The notes: generated from the letters alone by a model not told the origin. Shown: positions 44,095-54,163, counted from the stretch's first letter. The stretch: DNA of 64,000 bases from Lachnospiraceae bacterium (GCA_910575005.1 CAJTCL010000018.1:1-64000); one strand, 5' to 3'. Numbers and translations are program-made.

Positions 44095-45396
44095 TCAGGC
44101 AGTCCGTTTTAAAGATTTTAGCTTGCGGTAGGATTGACCGGAATTGCCAGTAACTGCAGCAATGGCAACAGCCAAAAGACTGATATGGGCAAGTGTGTTT
44201 AGGTTTGCAACGGAGGATTTGTTTCTTACCCACATCCGTTCCTGCCCCGTGTTTTTGAAGCGGGAATTGTAACGTTCACATTCCGTGCGGAGAGAATAGC
44301 TGCTTTTAAAATACCTGCTGTTCCTGTCGATGGAAAGCCGCAGGTCGTCCGGAATTGTAATGTATCTGGTACAGCCACGATGCTTTTTGCCATTATAAAA
44401 GTTTTTGTGATGGCATGGGCAGTCAGCATCTTTGGATGACTTTAATGGACAGCAGAACTTTTGGCGGGTGCGATTTCTATCAGAAAATTTACCATCCTTC
44501 CACATGACAAGTCCTGCTTCACAGATGGGATTTCCCTGAGGAAGAAGTTTGGGATTTTTCGTATTGCGTTTGTTTAATGGTATGATGCATTCCCCGTCAT
44601 AGAGCTCTTTGACCTGGTTGTAAATCTTTTTTACATCATATCCTTTGTCAGCAAGAAAGGTACACTCCGTAACAGGAAAGAAAGCATGAGTGCCAGCAAG
44701 GATATCAAGAGCGACTGTGGAATCTGCCACTTCAGCAGTAGTGGTCATTTCATAAATAGGGAGACCGGAGATGCAGTCTACGAGGGCATGGTTTTTGTAG
44801 CCCCAGTAGAACTCATATTTCTTTTCATTAGTCTGGTTGGAAGATGTGTGTACACCGAGTTTACAGTCCTTATCTGCTTTTGGCTGGTTGTCAGGCTGGA
44901 ATTTGTTGGAGAGGAAAGACTTGGGATTGTTCTGTGATGTATTGGCAGAAACAGGGGTGGAATCCAGTCCTATGAAGGAGGTATCTATGATGCCATCTGC
45001 AGCAAGGGAAAGAACCTGTGACTGCATAATGGAGGAAAGAATGGAATGGTCAAAATCTTTCAGGGAGCGGTCAAAAGTCCAGTATGAAGGAAGCGGCAGG
45101 GAAATATCAAAGCCGCAGTAATGGGCAATGAGAAGATTGTTATTGAGATAATCGACAAGGTCAGTAATCATGGGGAAGCCTTCACATTTCATGACAATGA
45201 AGGCACAAATCATGGCGTGGTTGGAAAAACCTTTACGTCCCGTTTTTGGGTATTCCTGAACGAAAGACAGATCAAGATTCAGGAAAAGGGAATCATAAAA
45301 TTTAGCAACAGGTTGAGAGGTAAAAAGATGGATGTCTTGAATGATTTGTTGACGGTAGATAGCAATCAGCTCCTTTCGGTGAATTTGTTTTGGCAA
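44095..45396 (-). CDS. DDE transposase (IS5/IS1182-like)
   Basis: 433 residues, intact. N-terminal domain with GRKGFSNHAMICAFIVMKCE and PSYWTFDRSL (DUF772-type), then the DDE core: GLDSTPVSANT (D), FLADKGYDV (D) and TECERYNSRFKNTG (E). Cys-rich segment CPLKSSKDADCPCHHK in the insertion domain. The frame is complete, so this element may be active. Family within the IS4/IS5 group is uncertain. Confidence 0.8.
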   Translation of the reverse strand: MPKQIHRKELIAIYRQQIIQDIHLFTSQPVAKFYDSLFLNLDLSFVQEYPKTGRKGFSNHAMICAFIVMKCEGFPMITDLVDYLNNNLLIAHYCGFDISLPLPSYWTFDRSLKDFDHSILSSIMQSQVLSLAADGIIDTSFIGLDSTPVSANTSQNNPKSFLSNKFQPDNQPKADKDCKLGVHTSSNQTNEKKYEFYWGYKNHALVDCISGLPIYEMTTTAEVADSTVALDILAGTHAFFPVTECTFLADKGYDVKKIYNQVKELYDGECIIPLNKRNTKNPKLLPQGNPICEAGLVMWKDGKFSDRNRTRQKFCCPLKSSKDADCPCHHKNFYNGKKHRGCTRYITIPDDLRLSIDRNSRYFKSSYSLRTECERYNSRFKNTGQERMWVRNKSSVANLNTLAHISLLAVAIAAVTGNSGQSYRKLKSLKRTA

Positions 45397-45553
45397 CTTA
45401 ATTATACCATCTGGAGCTGGTTGTTGCTATAAATACAGAACCAAAGGTTCTGGGAGTGATAAAAGAGGTTGCCATGCCTCGCAAATCCGCATAAATACTG
45501 AATGTGTGGAGTTTTGCTCATGGCTAATCACATTGTTTGGGAGGTGTTTTGTT

Positions 45554-45994
45554 TTGAAGAAAAAAAGAAGGCATATTGGATTATTGGTTGTGACAGGAGT
45601 TTTAGTCATTAGTGCGGGGATTTTATTTGTGGGAAGAGATGTGATTTTGCAGCAAGTAAAAATGAAAGCTGCAAAAGAAATTGGTAAGAAACTGCTGACA
45701 GAACAGTTTGGTAAGACCATTGATATGGGTGGACAGCAAATTGATGTGTCAGAGGTTGTGGAGGACATGGATCAAGAAGATGTGGAGACAATCACTGGTA
45801 TAGCAGAGAAATATATTTCACCGGAAAATATCAAGCAGGCGGCAGGGATGGCGGCCAACGGGGATGTAGAAGGGTTGAAGGATCTGGCTGGGGATCAGGT
45901 ATCTGAGGAAGATATGGCACAATTACAAGATCTTTATGAGAAGTATAAAGATCAGATCCCAGAGAATATTCCAGAGAACATTCCCATACCATAG
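45554..45994 (+). CDS. small membrane-anchored protein of unknown function
   Basis: 146 residues. After a basic start (KKKRRHIG) there is one transmembrane helix (LLVVTGVLVISAGILFV), then a mostly acidic helical region (about 45-135) and a repeat-like tail IPENIPENIPIP. The TTG at 45554 has a good site GGGAGGTG (45539-45546); an upstream ATG at 45506 lacks one. I do not recognise the family. Confidence 0.65.
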   Translation: MKKKRRHIGLLVVTGVLVISAGILFVGRDVILQQVKMKAAKEIGKKLLTEQFGKTIDMGGQQIDVSEVVEDMDQEDVETITGIAEKYISPENIKQAAGMAANGDVEGLKDLAGDQVSEEDMAQLQDLYEKYKDQIPENIPENIPIP

Positions 45995-46144
45995 CATTAA
46001 AGATATTTGATAAATATAGGGGAATATGGTTTTTTTCTGATTGTACGACGGGGGTATGATGCTATCACACTTAGAATTATGAATGTATATGGCCGCAGTT
46101 GAGGTATAAACTTGAGAGAAGGTTACACTTTTATGGGAAAGCAG

Positions 46145-46173
46145 TTGACAGTGATATAGTAATATTTTATAAT
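46145..46173 (+). promoter_or_regulatory. consensus promoter of the hydrogenase-chemoreceptor gene
   Basis: -35 TTGACA (46145-46150), 17-bp spacer, -10 TATAAT (46168-46173). Perfect match to the housekeeping consensus. Confidence 0.85.
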
Positions 46174-46257
46174 TTTACTAGTTATTTATTAAAAAATACA
46201 TGACAATTGCACAAAAAAATAGGACTAAAGTGTGATCGGGGAAGGTGGATATACATA

Positions 46258-48186
46258 ATGAGTATTATCAATGTAGATGAACAAAAGTGTGTAGGATGCA
46301 ATGCATGTGTCAGGGCATGTCCTGCAGGTGAGGCAAATGTAGCACGGATGGATGAGAATGGGCAGCTTCGTATCTTGATTAATGATGACAAATGCATTAA
46401 ATGTGGCGCCTGTATCAAGGCATGTTCTCATGGAGCGAGGACTTTTTTGGATGATACAGAGGCTTTTTTGGAGGATTTGAAGGCAGGAAGGGAATTGGCA
46501 GTGATTGTTGCCCCTTCCATTAAGATTTCTTTTGATGGTCAATGGCGCCATGTGCTTTATTGGATTCGCGCTCAGGGAAAAGCGAAGATTTATGACGTAG
46601 GGTATGGAGCAGATATTTGCACTTGGGCACATCTGCGCTATCTTCAGGAACATCCAAATAAAAAGATTATTTCTCAGCCCTGTGCTGCGGTAGTTAATTA
46701 TGTGGTTCACCATAAGCCAGAGTTAATTCCGCATCTTTCACCAATACAGAGTCCGATGTCATGTATTGCAATTTATATTCGGAAAGTATTGGGATTTAAG
46801 GGAAAGATAGCAGCTATTTCTCCTTGTATTGCCAAGATTGACGAATTTCGGGAGACAAAGTTGATTGATTATAATGTCACGATGGAACATTTAAAGAATT
46901 ATTTTAAGGAGCAGAAGATTACATTTCCAAGAGAAAAGATATACAGTGAATTTGAATTTGATGCTGCGCAGGGATGGGAGGGAAATATTTTTCCCAGGCC
47001 AGGCGGACTAATGAAAAATCTTTTGGTTCATGCGCCAGAGATGGAGATTACCACATCAGAAGGAGCAGGACAATTGTATGAGGAATTAGATACTTATCTG
47101 GAGCAGAATCAAGATACACTTCCAACAGTATTTGATGTGCTCAATTGTGAGTATGGATGCAACGGGGGGCCTGCGACTGGAAAGGACTGTCAGCGTTTTA
47201 TTATGAATGATATTATGCATCAGGTAGAACGTTACAGCAGAAAGCAGCGGCGTGCCAATACGACAAAAAAGGGTGTGGATAAACAATATGAGGAATTTGA
47301 CCGTACTTTGCAGGTCAAAGATTTCATGCGCACCTATCAATCTAAGAAAACGCAGAGCGCTGATATTACAGAGGCACAGATTGAACAGGCATATAAGACA
47401 TTGAAGAAAACTACAGATGTGGAACGTCACTTTGACTGTCATGCCTGCGGCTATAAATCTTGTCGGGAGATGGCAATTGCACTTGCAAGAGGGATAAATG
47501 AGAAGGAAAATTGTCATGAATATATGATGAAAATGATTGGTGAGGAACGCCAGAAAGTTTCTGAGGTAAATCAGGAAGTTGTATCAATGAATCATGAGTT
47601 GATTGAAATTGTGGGAGAACTTGCACAAAATATTGACATAGTAAGATCAGAGGCAGAGTCAATCCGAAATGTGGGGGCGAGAAGTTCTGATGATATGCAG
47701 AATGTTTCCAATCATATGAACGATTTGAAACAATTAAATCAAAAAATAATTGACGCTATGGGAAATATTAATGAAAGTGTGGGGAAATATAATGCTATGA
47801 CCCATGATGTGGAGAAAATTGCAGGAAAAATCAATCTATTGTCATTGAATGCGGCTATTGAAGCAGCGCGTGCTGGAGAAGCGGGAAGAGGATTTGCCGT
47901 GGTCGCCTCAAATATTCGTGAACTCTCAGAGAGTTCTAAATCTTCTGTGGGCAGTGCTAGGGAGAATGATGAGGCCATTCAGGTGGCGTTTGATGATATC
48001 AATATAGTGGTAGATAAGTTTGAGACTACAATCGGAGAGCTTTTGGCAGCAGTGGAAGAGGCGATAGTCGGGGCAAAACAGACTTCTGAGAACAGTGAAC
48101 ATATCAAGCTCTCTATGGACAAGGTATCTCTGATTGCTGATCGTGTACAAGAAGTGATACAAGAGACCAATAACATTTTAAACTAA
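46258..48186 (+). CDS. sensory [FeFe]-hydrogenase-like protein with chemoreceptor signalling domain
   Basis: 642 residues, four parts. Residues 1-65: two 4Fe-4S motifs ([14 protein letters not shown] and [14 protein letters not shown]). About 75-400: [FeFe]-hydrogenase H-cluster domain with altered L1 ([10 protein letters not shown] for TSCCPAW), L2 [10 protein letters not shown] and L3 [13 protein letters not shown]. About 400-430: CHACGYKSC iron-sulphur motif. About 450-642: methyl-accepting signalling domain ([19 protein letters not shown]). No membrane helix, so cytosolic. Likely senses H2 or redox state and signals to CheA or a similar kinase. ATG 46258 follows GAAGGTGG. Confidence 0.88.
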   Translation: MSIINVDEQKCVGCNACVRACPAGEANVARMDENGQLRILINDDKCIKCGACIKACSHGARTFLDDTEAFLEDLKAGRELAVIVAPSIKISFDGQWRHVLYWIRAQGKAKIYDVGYGADICTWAHLRYLQEHPNKKIISQPCAAVVNYVVHHKPELIPHLSPIQSPMSCIAIYIRKVLGFKGKIAAISPCIAKIDEFRETKLIDYNVTMEHLKNYFKEQKITFPREKIYSEFEFDAAQGWEGNIFPRPGGLMKNLLVHAPEMEITTSEGAGQLYEELDTYLEQNQDTLPTVFDVLNCEYGCNGGPATGKDCQRFIMNDIMHQVERYSRKQRRANTTKKGVDKQYEEFDRTLQVKDFMRTYQSKKTQSADITEAQIEQAYKTLKKTTDVERHFDCHACGYKSCREMAIALARGINEKENCHEYMMKMIGEERQKVSEVNQEVVSMNHELIEIVGELAQNIDIVRSEAESIRNVGARSSDDMQNVSNHMNDLKQLNQKIIDAMGNINESVGKYNAMTHDVEKIAGKINLLSLNAAIEAARAGEAGRGFAVVASNIRELSESSKSSVGSARENDEAIQVAFDDINIVVDKFETTIGELLAAVEEAIVGAKQTSENSEHIKLSMDKVSLIADRVQEVIQETNNILN

Positions 48187-48578
48187 ACACAAGTATTTAT
48201 ACCACGGACATGCCAGTTAAGCTGTCATACGTTTGATTTTGAATCGTTATATTTCAAGTAGCAATTCAAAAAACTTATCACGGACATGTCAGTGATTTTG
48301 TAGGGTTCTAAATAGTTACGATTTAACAAAATAAAGGATCTCGCTTAGCGGGATCCTTTATCCGCGATAGATTGTTTTGCTGTTCCACATAAGGTGTTAA
48401 ATCAAATAAATAAAAGGTAATTTTCGTTTTTTAGTGGTGAATAACAAATCTATATCAGCTGGGGAAAACTCTCGCCTTGATAGGCGGTGAGTTATTTGGT
48501 AGTATCGGTGAAGGGTTTTAATCCTTCATCTGATCTTTGAAGAATTCTTTGTTCTTGATATGAAAGGAGCAGTTTTAT
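48187..48578. other. 392-bp intergenic region with repeats and hairpins
   Basis: No gene. ACGGACATGCCAGT (about 48205) is nearly repeated as ACGGACATGTCAGT (about 48281). A terminator is at 48332-48360. A further hairpin, AACTCTCGCC...GGCGGTGAGTT (about 48467-48493), and GAAGG...CCTTC (about 48509-48526) lie before exoA. Confidence 0.55.
48332..48360 (+). terminator. terminator hairpin
   Basis: TAAAGGATC (48332-48340) pairs with GATCCTTTA (48352-48360) around an inner CGC-TTA-GCG helix. Confidence 0.75.
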
Positions 48579-49343
48579 ATGAAATTTATTTCGTGGAATG
48601 TAAATGGCCTGCGTGCTTGCGTACAAAAAGGTTTTTTAGATGTTTTTAAGCAGATGGATGCAGATTTTTTCTGTATTCAGGAGACAAAGTTACAGGAAGG
48701 ACAAATTTCCTTAGAGCTTCCAGAAGGGTATTATGATTACTGGAATTATGCGCAGAAGAAAGGGTATTCTGGAACAGCAGTTTTTACCAAGCATAAGCCT
48801 TTGTCGGTGAATTGTGGGATAGGAGTGACAGAACACGATCAGGAAGGGCGTGTTCTTACGCTGGAATATGATAGTTTTTATTTGGTGACTTGTTATACGC
48901 CAAATTCACAGAGTGAACTGGCTAGGCTATCTTACCGTATGGAATGGGAGGATGCATTTTTAAAGTATTTGGATGATTTAAAACAGAAAAAGTCAGTGAT
49001 ATGCTGTGGGGATTTGAATGTAGCACATCAGGAGATTGACTTAAAAAATCCCAAGGCCAATCACAAAAATGCTGGTTTTTCCGATGAGGAGCGGGAAAAA
49101 TTTTCTGTGCTTTTAAGTCATGGTTATGTTGATACTTTTCGGCATTTTTATCCTGATATGGAACAGATTTATTCTTGGTGGTCTTATCGTTTTAAGGCAC
49201 GGGAGAAGAATGCAGGATGGCGGATAGATTATTTTCTAGTTTCAGAAGATTTAAAAGAGAAACTAACAGATGCTAAAATTCATAGGGATATATTGGGTTC
49301 TGATCATTGTCCTGTGGAATTAGAACTTGCAGCTTGGCCGTAG
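48579..49343 (+). CDS. exoA: exodeoxyribonuclease III / AP endonuclease
   Basis: 254 residues. Motifs of the Xth/ExoA family: SWNVNGLRA (1-12), CIQETKLQEG with the metal Glu, GDLNVAHQEIDL with catalytic Asp/Asn, and GSDHCPVELEL with the terminal His. Repairs abasic sites and oxidised 3' ends in DNA. Ribosome site AAAGGAG. Followed by rlmD on the same strand; both are housekeeping genes. Confidence 0.95.
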   Translation: MKFISWNVNGLRACVQKGFLDVFKQMDADFFCIQETKLQEGQISLELPEGYYDYWNYAQKKGYSGTAVFTKHKPLSVNCGIGVTEHDQEGRVLTLEYDSFYLVTCYTPNSQSELARLSYRMEWEDAFLKYLDDLKQKKSVICCGDLNVAHQEIDLKNPKANHKNAGFSDEEREKFSVLLSHGYVDTFRHFYPDMEQIYSWWSYRFKAREKNAGWRIDYFLVSEDLKEKLTDAKIHRDILGSDHCPVELELAAWP

Positions 49344-49390
49344 AAACTTTTCACAGATGTGTTTAAATATAATATAGGATGTAGAGGAAA

Positions 49391-50806
49391 ATGAAGAAAA
49401 AAGGACAAATTTGGGAAGGAATTGTGGAGCGCGTAACATTTCCAAATAAAGGAATTGTAGCTTTGGAGGATGGGAAGAAAGCCATAGTAAAGAATGTGAC
49501 ACCAGGACAGAAGATATCATTTATGGTTAATAAGACAAGGAAGGGAAAGGTGGAAGGCAGACTGTTAGAGGTTCTAGAAAAATCACCTTTAGAGTTGGAG
49601 GATATTCCCTGTAATCATTTTGGTATTTGCGGAGGCTGCACATTTTTGAATCTGGATTACAAAAGACAACTACAGTTAAAAGAGCAACAAGTGAGAGAAT
49701 TGTTAGAACCAGTCTGTCTACCCTATCAAGAACAGAGTGATAGAAGGAATTTTGCAGATATTTTTGAGGGAATCAAGGAAAGTCCTAGGCAGTTTGCTTA
49801 TCGCAATAAGATGGAATTTTCTTTTGGTGACAGCTTTAAGGATGGTCCGCTCTCCCTAGGAATGCACAAGCGGGGCAGTTTTCATGATATTGTAACAGTT
49901 ACAGGCTGTAAGATCGTAGATCAGGATTATTCAGATATTTTGGCAGCGGTATTGGAGTATTTTCATGCACAGGGTACAGCTTATTATCATAAAATGCGCC
50001 ATGTCGGATATCTTCGCCATCTTTTGGTGCGCAAAGCAGTAAGGACAGGAGAGATTTTGGTAGATCTGGTAACGTCCACTCAAATTGTTGGGGAGGAACA
50101 GAGCAAGCTTCTGCAAGGATTTCAGGAGACCTTGCAGAAGCTTAAATTGCAGGGCAGGCTGGTTGGCATTCTGCATACTTGTAATGATAGTTTGGCGGAC
50201 GCTGTGGTGAATCAAGGAACAGAAGTCTTATGGGGACAAGATTATTTTTATGAGGAAATACTGGGATTACGTTTTAAAATCACACCATTTTCCTTCTTTC
50301 AGACGAATTCTTTGGGGGCAGAAGTGTTATATGAAACAGCACGAGAATATATTGCAGATGCTGGGGACGATAAGATTGTGTTTGATTTGTACAGTGGTAC
50401 GGGAACGATTGCCCAGATCTTAGCTTCTGTGGCTAAGAAAGTCATTGGTGTAGAGATTGTGGAGGAGGCTGTGGAGGCTGCAAAAGAAAATGCAAAGCTC
50501 AATGGCCTAAAAAATTGTGAGTTTTTGGCAGGGGATGTGTTGAAAGTATTGGATCAAATTGAAGAAAAACCAGATTTTATTGTCTTAGATCCACCACGGG
50601 ATGGGATCCATCCTAAGGCATTGGGACGAATTATCCGCTATGGAGTGGAAAAAATGGTCTATATCTCCTGTAAACCTACCAGCCTGGCAAGGGATTTGGA
50701 GATTTTGCAGGCAAGAGGTTATATGCCAGAGAGAATATGTTGTGTAGATATGTTTCCACAATCAGCGAATGTGGAGACGGTATGCGCTCTAAGCCTTGTA
50801 AAATAA
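49391..50806 (+). CDS. rlmD: 23S rRNA (uracil-5-)-methyltransferase RlmD/TrmA family
   Basis: 471 residues. An N-terminal TRAM-like domain, then the iron-sulphur Cys set (CNHFGICGGCTFL with a further Cys), the SAM fold (VFDLYSGTGTIAQIL), DPPRDGIHPKAL and the catalytic Cys in VYISCKPTSLARDLEI. Modifies a uracil to 5-methyluracil in rRNA or tRNA; which one cannot be told from sequence. Its 3' end is the insertion site of the prophage. Confidence 0.88.
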   Translation: MKKKGQIWEGIVERVTFPNKGIVALEDGKKAIVKNVTPGQKISFMVNKTRKGKVEGRLLEVLEKSPLELEDIPCNHFGICGGCTFLNLDYKRQLQLKEQQVRELLEPVCLPYQEQSDRRNFADIFEGIKESPRQFAYRNKMEFSFGDSFKDGPLSLGMHKRGSFHDIVTVTGCKIVDQDYSDILAAVLEYFHAQGTAYYHKMRHVGYLRHLLVRKAVRTGEILVDLVTSTQIVGEEQSKLLQGFQETLQKLKLQGRLVGILHTCNDSLADAVVNQGTEVLWGQDYFYEEILGLRFKITPFSFFQTNSLGAEVLYETAREYIADAGDDKIVFDLYSGTGTIAQILASVAKKVIGVEIVEEAVEAAKENAKLNGLKNCEFLAGDVLKVLDQIEEKPDFIVLDPPRDGIHPKALGRIIRYGVEKMVYISCKPTSLARDLEILQARGYMPERICCVDMFPQSANVETVCALSLVK

Positions 50807-50890
50807 GAATTTTAGGCATTTATAAGTAGAGAAAATGCCGATTTGCCACCAATTTACCACCATAATTTTTTACATTACATGAAATACAGG
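50807..50890. other. probable prophage attachment region (attL side)
   Basis: Between the rlmD stop and the prophage integrase lies an unusual string with GCCGATTTGCCACCAATTTA and ACCACCATAATTTTTTACAT. Genes of the rlmD/rumA group are used as phage insertion sites in Firmicutes. The core cannot be fixed because the other prophage end is outside the window. Confidence 0.45.
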
Positions 50891-50931
50891 GTACAGGGCT
50901 GAAAACTTTGAACTTTATCATAGCCCTGTAC
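50891..50931. terminator. convergent terminator between rlmD and int
   Basis: GTACAGGGCT (50891-50900) and AGCCCTGTAC (50922-50931) are perfect reverse complements with a 21-base loop; T-rich on one side. It can end transcription from both directions. Confidence 0.7.
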
Positions 50932-50935
50932 TTTC

Positions 50936-52213
50936 TTAAGAAGTCTTCAAGGAGACAGCTTGTTCAAATAGGTCAACAGATTCAGAAGCCATTTTCTCTG
51001 TATCATGTACATAGGTCTGTAAAGTGGTTTGGATGTTGCTGTGTCCAAGACGTGTTTGAACATCTTTTATATTTGCCCCAGATTCAATCAGAATCGTTGC
51101 GTGGGTGTGCCGCAAGGAGTGATAATCAAAAGCAAGCATTAGTTCTTTGTGGATGACACGAGAACAGTATTTGAAGGAATCGGTTGAGGTATATTCTCCA
51201 TTTTCAGCAATGCACACCATATGGACGCGCGGCAGATCGGAGCACACACATTTTTGGACAGGTATGATACGAGATATTTCAGCGCCCTTTTCATCCAGTT
51301 CTTTTTTAAGGACATGGATGGTATAAAACTCACTATACTTCAACTCATTTTTCTTTTGGGTAATGTGTTCTGCTTTTAAAGCCTTATATAGTGTTTCACC
51401 AAATGGAATTGTTCTTTCGGAAGATGGGGTTTTGGTGCTGGTGAAATACCAAGAGGATTTTAATTCTTTTTTTCCGTGTGTGTCCATAGCTTTACGCACA
51501 TCAGAACCAAAGTTGCGTTTTACGATTTGTTTAGAGACTGTGATTGTACGATTTTCCAGGTCAATATCATCCCATGTAAGCGCAAAGGCTTCTGAGATAC
51601 GCAGTCCTGTGTAGAAACCAATCATTAGTGGAATATGAAATCTGGAGCCAGCAGGAAAGCAGTTGATGATTTGTTGCCATTCATCCAGAGTGAGGATAAT
51701 GCGCTCTCTGGGTTTCTTTTCAATTTTGGGAATTTTTACATAGCGCATTGGACTATCTGTGATGTAATGGAGTGGTTCTACAGCATAATTCATGGCAGCT
51801 CCAAGTACAGATAATATCCCTTTCAAGTGGCTTTTAGAAAAGCCATTCATCTTCAGATCATTTGCATACTCCTGCAGTACGGCAGGAGTGAGTGCTTTCA
51901 GGCGATAATGGCCAAAACGAGGCTTTAAGTGTCCTTCCATAATCCGCAAATATCCAATTTGGGTATTGTATTTCAAGTTTGGTTTGCAGTAAAGATCATA
52001 CCATTGATCAAGATAGTCTGCTACCGTGATTTCTGACGGCTCAAAAATTTGTCCGGCGCGATTATACTCAGTGATCGCTTTAGCAAGGGCAGCTTCCGCC
52101 TCTTTTTTGGTATGAAAACCTCCCTTTTCTTTTTTCTGGCGTTTCCCATTAACAGTTCCAAGATCAAAATAGTAAGACCAGGTATTCCCTCTTTTTCTTA
52201 CAGAACCTTTCAT
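50936..52213 (-). CDS. int: phage integrase, tyrosine recombinase
   Basis: 425 residues. N-terminal AP2-like arm-binding part (RKRGNTWSYYFDLG), SAM-like core-binding domain, then the catalytic domain with Arg in GFYTGLRISEAFAL, HxxR in DYHSLRHTHATILI, and LGHSNIQTTLQTYVH with the nucleophile Tyr. I choose ATG 52213 because GGAGG lies 8 bases upstream; the ATG at 52219 is too close. Catalyses integration at the rlmD end. Tn916-like in type, but the neighbours are phage genes. Confidence 0.93.
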   Translation of the reverse strand: MKGSVRKRGNTWSYYFDLGTVNGKRQKKEKGGFHTKKEAEAALAKAITEYNRAGQIFEPSEITVADYLDQWYDLYCKPNLKYNTQIGYLRIMEGHLKPRFGHYRLKALTPAVLQEYANDLKMNGFSKSHLKGILSVLGAAMNYAVEPLHYITDSPMRYVKIPKIEKKPRERIILTLDEWQQIINCFPAGSRFHIPLMIGFYTGLRISEAFALTWDDIDLENRTITVSKQIVKRNFGSDVRKAMDTHGKKELKSSWYFTSTKTPSSERTIPFGETLYKALKAEHITQKKNELKYSEFYTIHVLKKELDEKGAEISRIIPVQKCVCSDLPRVHMVCIAENGEYTSTDSFKYCSRVIHKELMLAFDYHSLRHTHATILIESGANIKDVQTRLGHSNIQTTLQTYVHDTEKMASESVDLFEQAVSLKTS

Positions 52214-52287
52214 GTGCATTTCCTCCTATCTCAAAAAAGTATAAAAATAACAGCTAGCAGAACGGGAGTTCCGCTTGCAAGCTGTCT

Positions 52288-52333
52288 CCAGAATATGATA
52301 CAATATTTATGAGTTGTAGGTATCATATTCTGG
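52288..52333. terminator. 14-bp inverted repeat next to int
   Basis: CCAGAATATGATAC (52288-52301) and GTATCATATTCTGG (52320-52333) with an 18-base loop, just upstream of int. A second GC-rich hairpin (ACCG...CGGTTTT, about 52347-52374) follows. They may terminate the leftward genes before int or serve as recombination/regulatory sites. Confidence 0.5.
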
Positions 52334-52424
52334 GTATCTATGAAAAACCGTTCCTGTTAGCGCAGGGGCGGTTTTAGCGCTATTTTATTTATCGCCCCTA
52401 CAGAAGCAGGAGCGATTTTTACCT

Positions 52425-53092
52425 TTATTTAACTTTCACAACACACATTGCTTTGCATCCACTTTTCATTTTTACAGTGATTTTTGCTGTACCTTTCTTC
52501 TTTGCTGTAACTTTTCCTTTTTTATTTATAGTTGCAACTTTTTTGTTGCTGGAAGTGAATTTTGAAATTTTATCTCCGTATGTATAACTTTTTAAACTAA
52601 GTGTAAAAGATTTTCCAATTTTCAAAGTTTTCTTTTTGGTAGAAAGAGTAATCTTGGCTTTTAACTTTTTAGCCTTTTTAATTTCTACAGTATGACACAC
52701 ATAACATTCTCTTTCTGCTTTTCCAGCCTTTAATGCTGTTGGGCTGATTATATTATACCAAGATGACCAATCGTGTAATTTAGAACTGCGTGAAATTGTT
52801 TTATATTCATATTTATAACAATCAAAACACTCTCTGTATTTCGTTCCATTATTTAAACAATTGGCTTCTTCTTTTGTGTACCATTTACCCCATCTATGCA
52901 CTCCAGTTTTAGGTATTTTTCTTCTCTCGTCATCATAGCATTTTTGTAATGGCTGCGTTCTTTTTCGTTAGTTTTTCTTGCTTCTTCAATTTCCCGTTGA
53001 AGTTTTTGAGCTTCTTTTTGTTCTTCCCGTATTCTTTTGGCCTCTTCCTTTTCCTCTTGTTTTTTCATAGAGTATTCATAACAAAGTAACAA
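52425..53092 (-). pseudogene. coiled-coil / Cys-rich / Big_2-like protein, frameshifted
   Basis: The first part (53092 to about 52905) is a charged coiled coil (EEKEEAKRIREEQKEAQKLQ). The second, in another frame, has W-rich Cys repeats (GKWYTKEEANCLNNGTKYRE and ECYVCHTVEIKKAKK) and ends in a bacterial Ig-like Big_2 domain (KFTSSNKKVATINKKGKVTA). One extra A in the run near 52905-52908 would join them to about 222 residues. Located between int and the HsdR-N-like gene; a lysogenic-conversion gene is possible. Confidence 0.55.
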
Positions 53093-53113
53093 CCGTTTTT
53101 CTCTGATTTACAA

Positions 53114-54163
53114 TTACATGTTTTTGCATTTTTGGTATGTATCTGTGATTAAATCTTTGATTTGTTCTAATTGTTCTACATCATCAAACAAATATTCTGT
53201 TTCGTAATTTGAATTATTAAATTTATGTAGTGTAAAGAGTCTGTCTTCTTGTCTAATAGAAATTCTGCATATCCATTTATATTGCGAATCAGAAATATGC
53301 ATATATGCATAACGAGAAGTTTTTTTGTATGAAACATCACTTATATTTAACATGTTTTTCACAAATTCAAGGATTTCAGTTTCTTCTGGAAGAAATGAAT
53401 ATTCCCTTTCCAGAGTTTTCTGATTTTTTGCAGTTTCTAAGGAAGTATCTGATGAGATAATAGTTTTGATCTTATCATTTAATAAATCGGAAATATAATC
53501 ATCTATGGCAACGCGAGTGAGTTCCTTGAATCTGTCAATTACAGTTTGTGTTTTTACTCCAGTATAGATATTTTTAATTAGTGCACGCACAAATTGTTCT
53601 GATGGCTCATTAAATTGCTCTGCAATAGCGTTCTTTAACAGCGATGTGTATTTAAGCTCAGAAGCACTATTTAAAATCCCTTTCATATTAAAGGATTCTT
53701 TTTTAAATTTTGCCAGCTCTACAATAGAATGGGATTTAAGATTGAGCAAATTAATTTCGAGAAATGGCATCAAATCCATTTTGTTATTCTCTTCCAAATC
53801 AGAAAAGAATCTGTAAATAATGCCATTAGTAAGAATACCAAATCTTGCTTTTGTTACAGTGAAATATCGAAATAATTGGTTAAGGTGTTTTGTATTTAAT
53901 TCTATATTTGCAGGTTTAACCTCTATAATAATAATAGGTTCATTATTTCTCATAATTGCATAATCAACTTTTTCTCCCTTTTTTGTACCTGTATCTGCTG
54001 TATATTCAGGAACAAATTCAAGAGGATTGAAAACATCATAACCAAGCAGGTGAAAAAACGGGAGGACAAGAGAAGTCTTTGTTGCCTCTTCTGTTGTTAA
54101 GGTGTTTTTTATGTTTTCTACTCTTTTGGAGAATTGAGTTATTTTTTCAGTAAAATCCATAGT
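53114..54163 (-). CDS. HsdR N-terminal-like (PD-(D/E)XK) protein
   Basis: 349 residues. TSLVLPFFHLLGYDVFNPLE and KVDYAIMRNNEPIIIIEVKP, where D...ExK form the nuclease motif of type I restriction enzyme N-terminal domains. There is no helicase or methylase. ATG 54163 follows AGAGGGG; the longer frame to 54211 is not needed. Such genes often sit next to integrases in Firmicute prophages, perhaps for defence against other phages; that role is inferred. Confidence 0.75.
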   Translation of the reverse strand, partial: TMDFTEKITQFSKRVENIKNTLTTEEATKTSLVLPFFHLLGYDVFNPLEFVPEYTADTGTKKGEKVDYAIMRNNEPIIIIEVKPANIELNTKHLNQLFRYFTVTKARFGILTNGIIYRFFSDLEENNKMDLMPFLEINLLNLKSHSIVELAKFKKESFNMKGILNSASELKYTSLLKNAIAEQFNEPSEQFVRALIKNIYTGVKTQTVIDRFKELTRVAIDDYISDLLNDKIKTIISSDTSLETAKNQKTLEREYSFLPEETEILEFVKNMLNISDVSYKKTSRYAYMHISDSQYKWICRISIRQEDRLFTLHKFNNSNYETEYLFDDVEQLEQIKDLITDTYQKCKNM

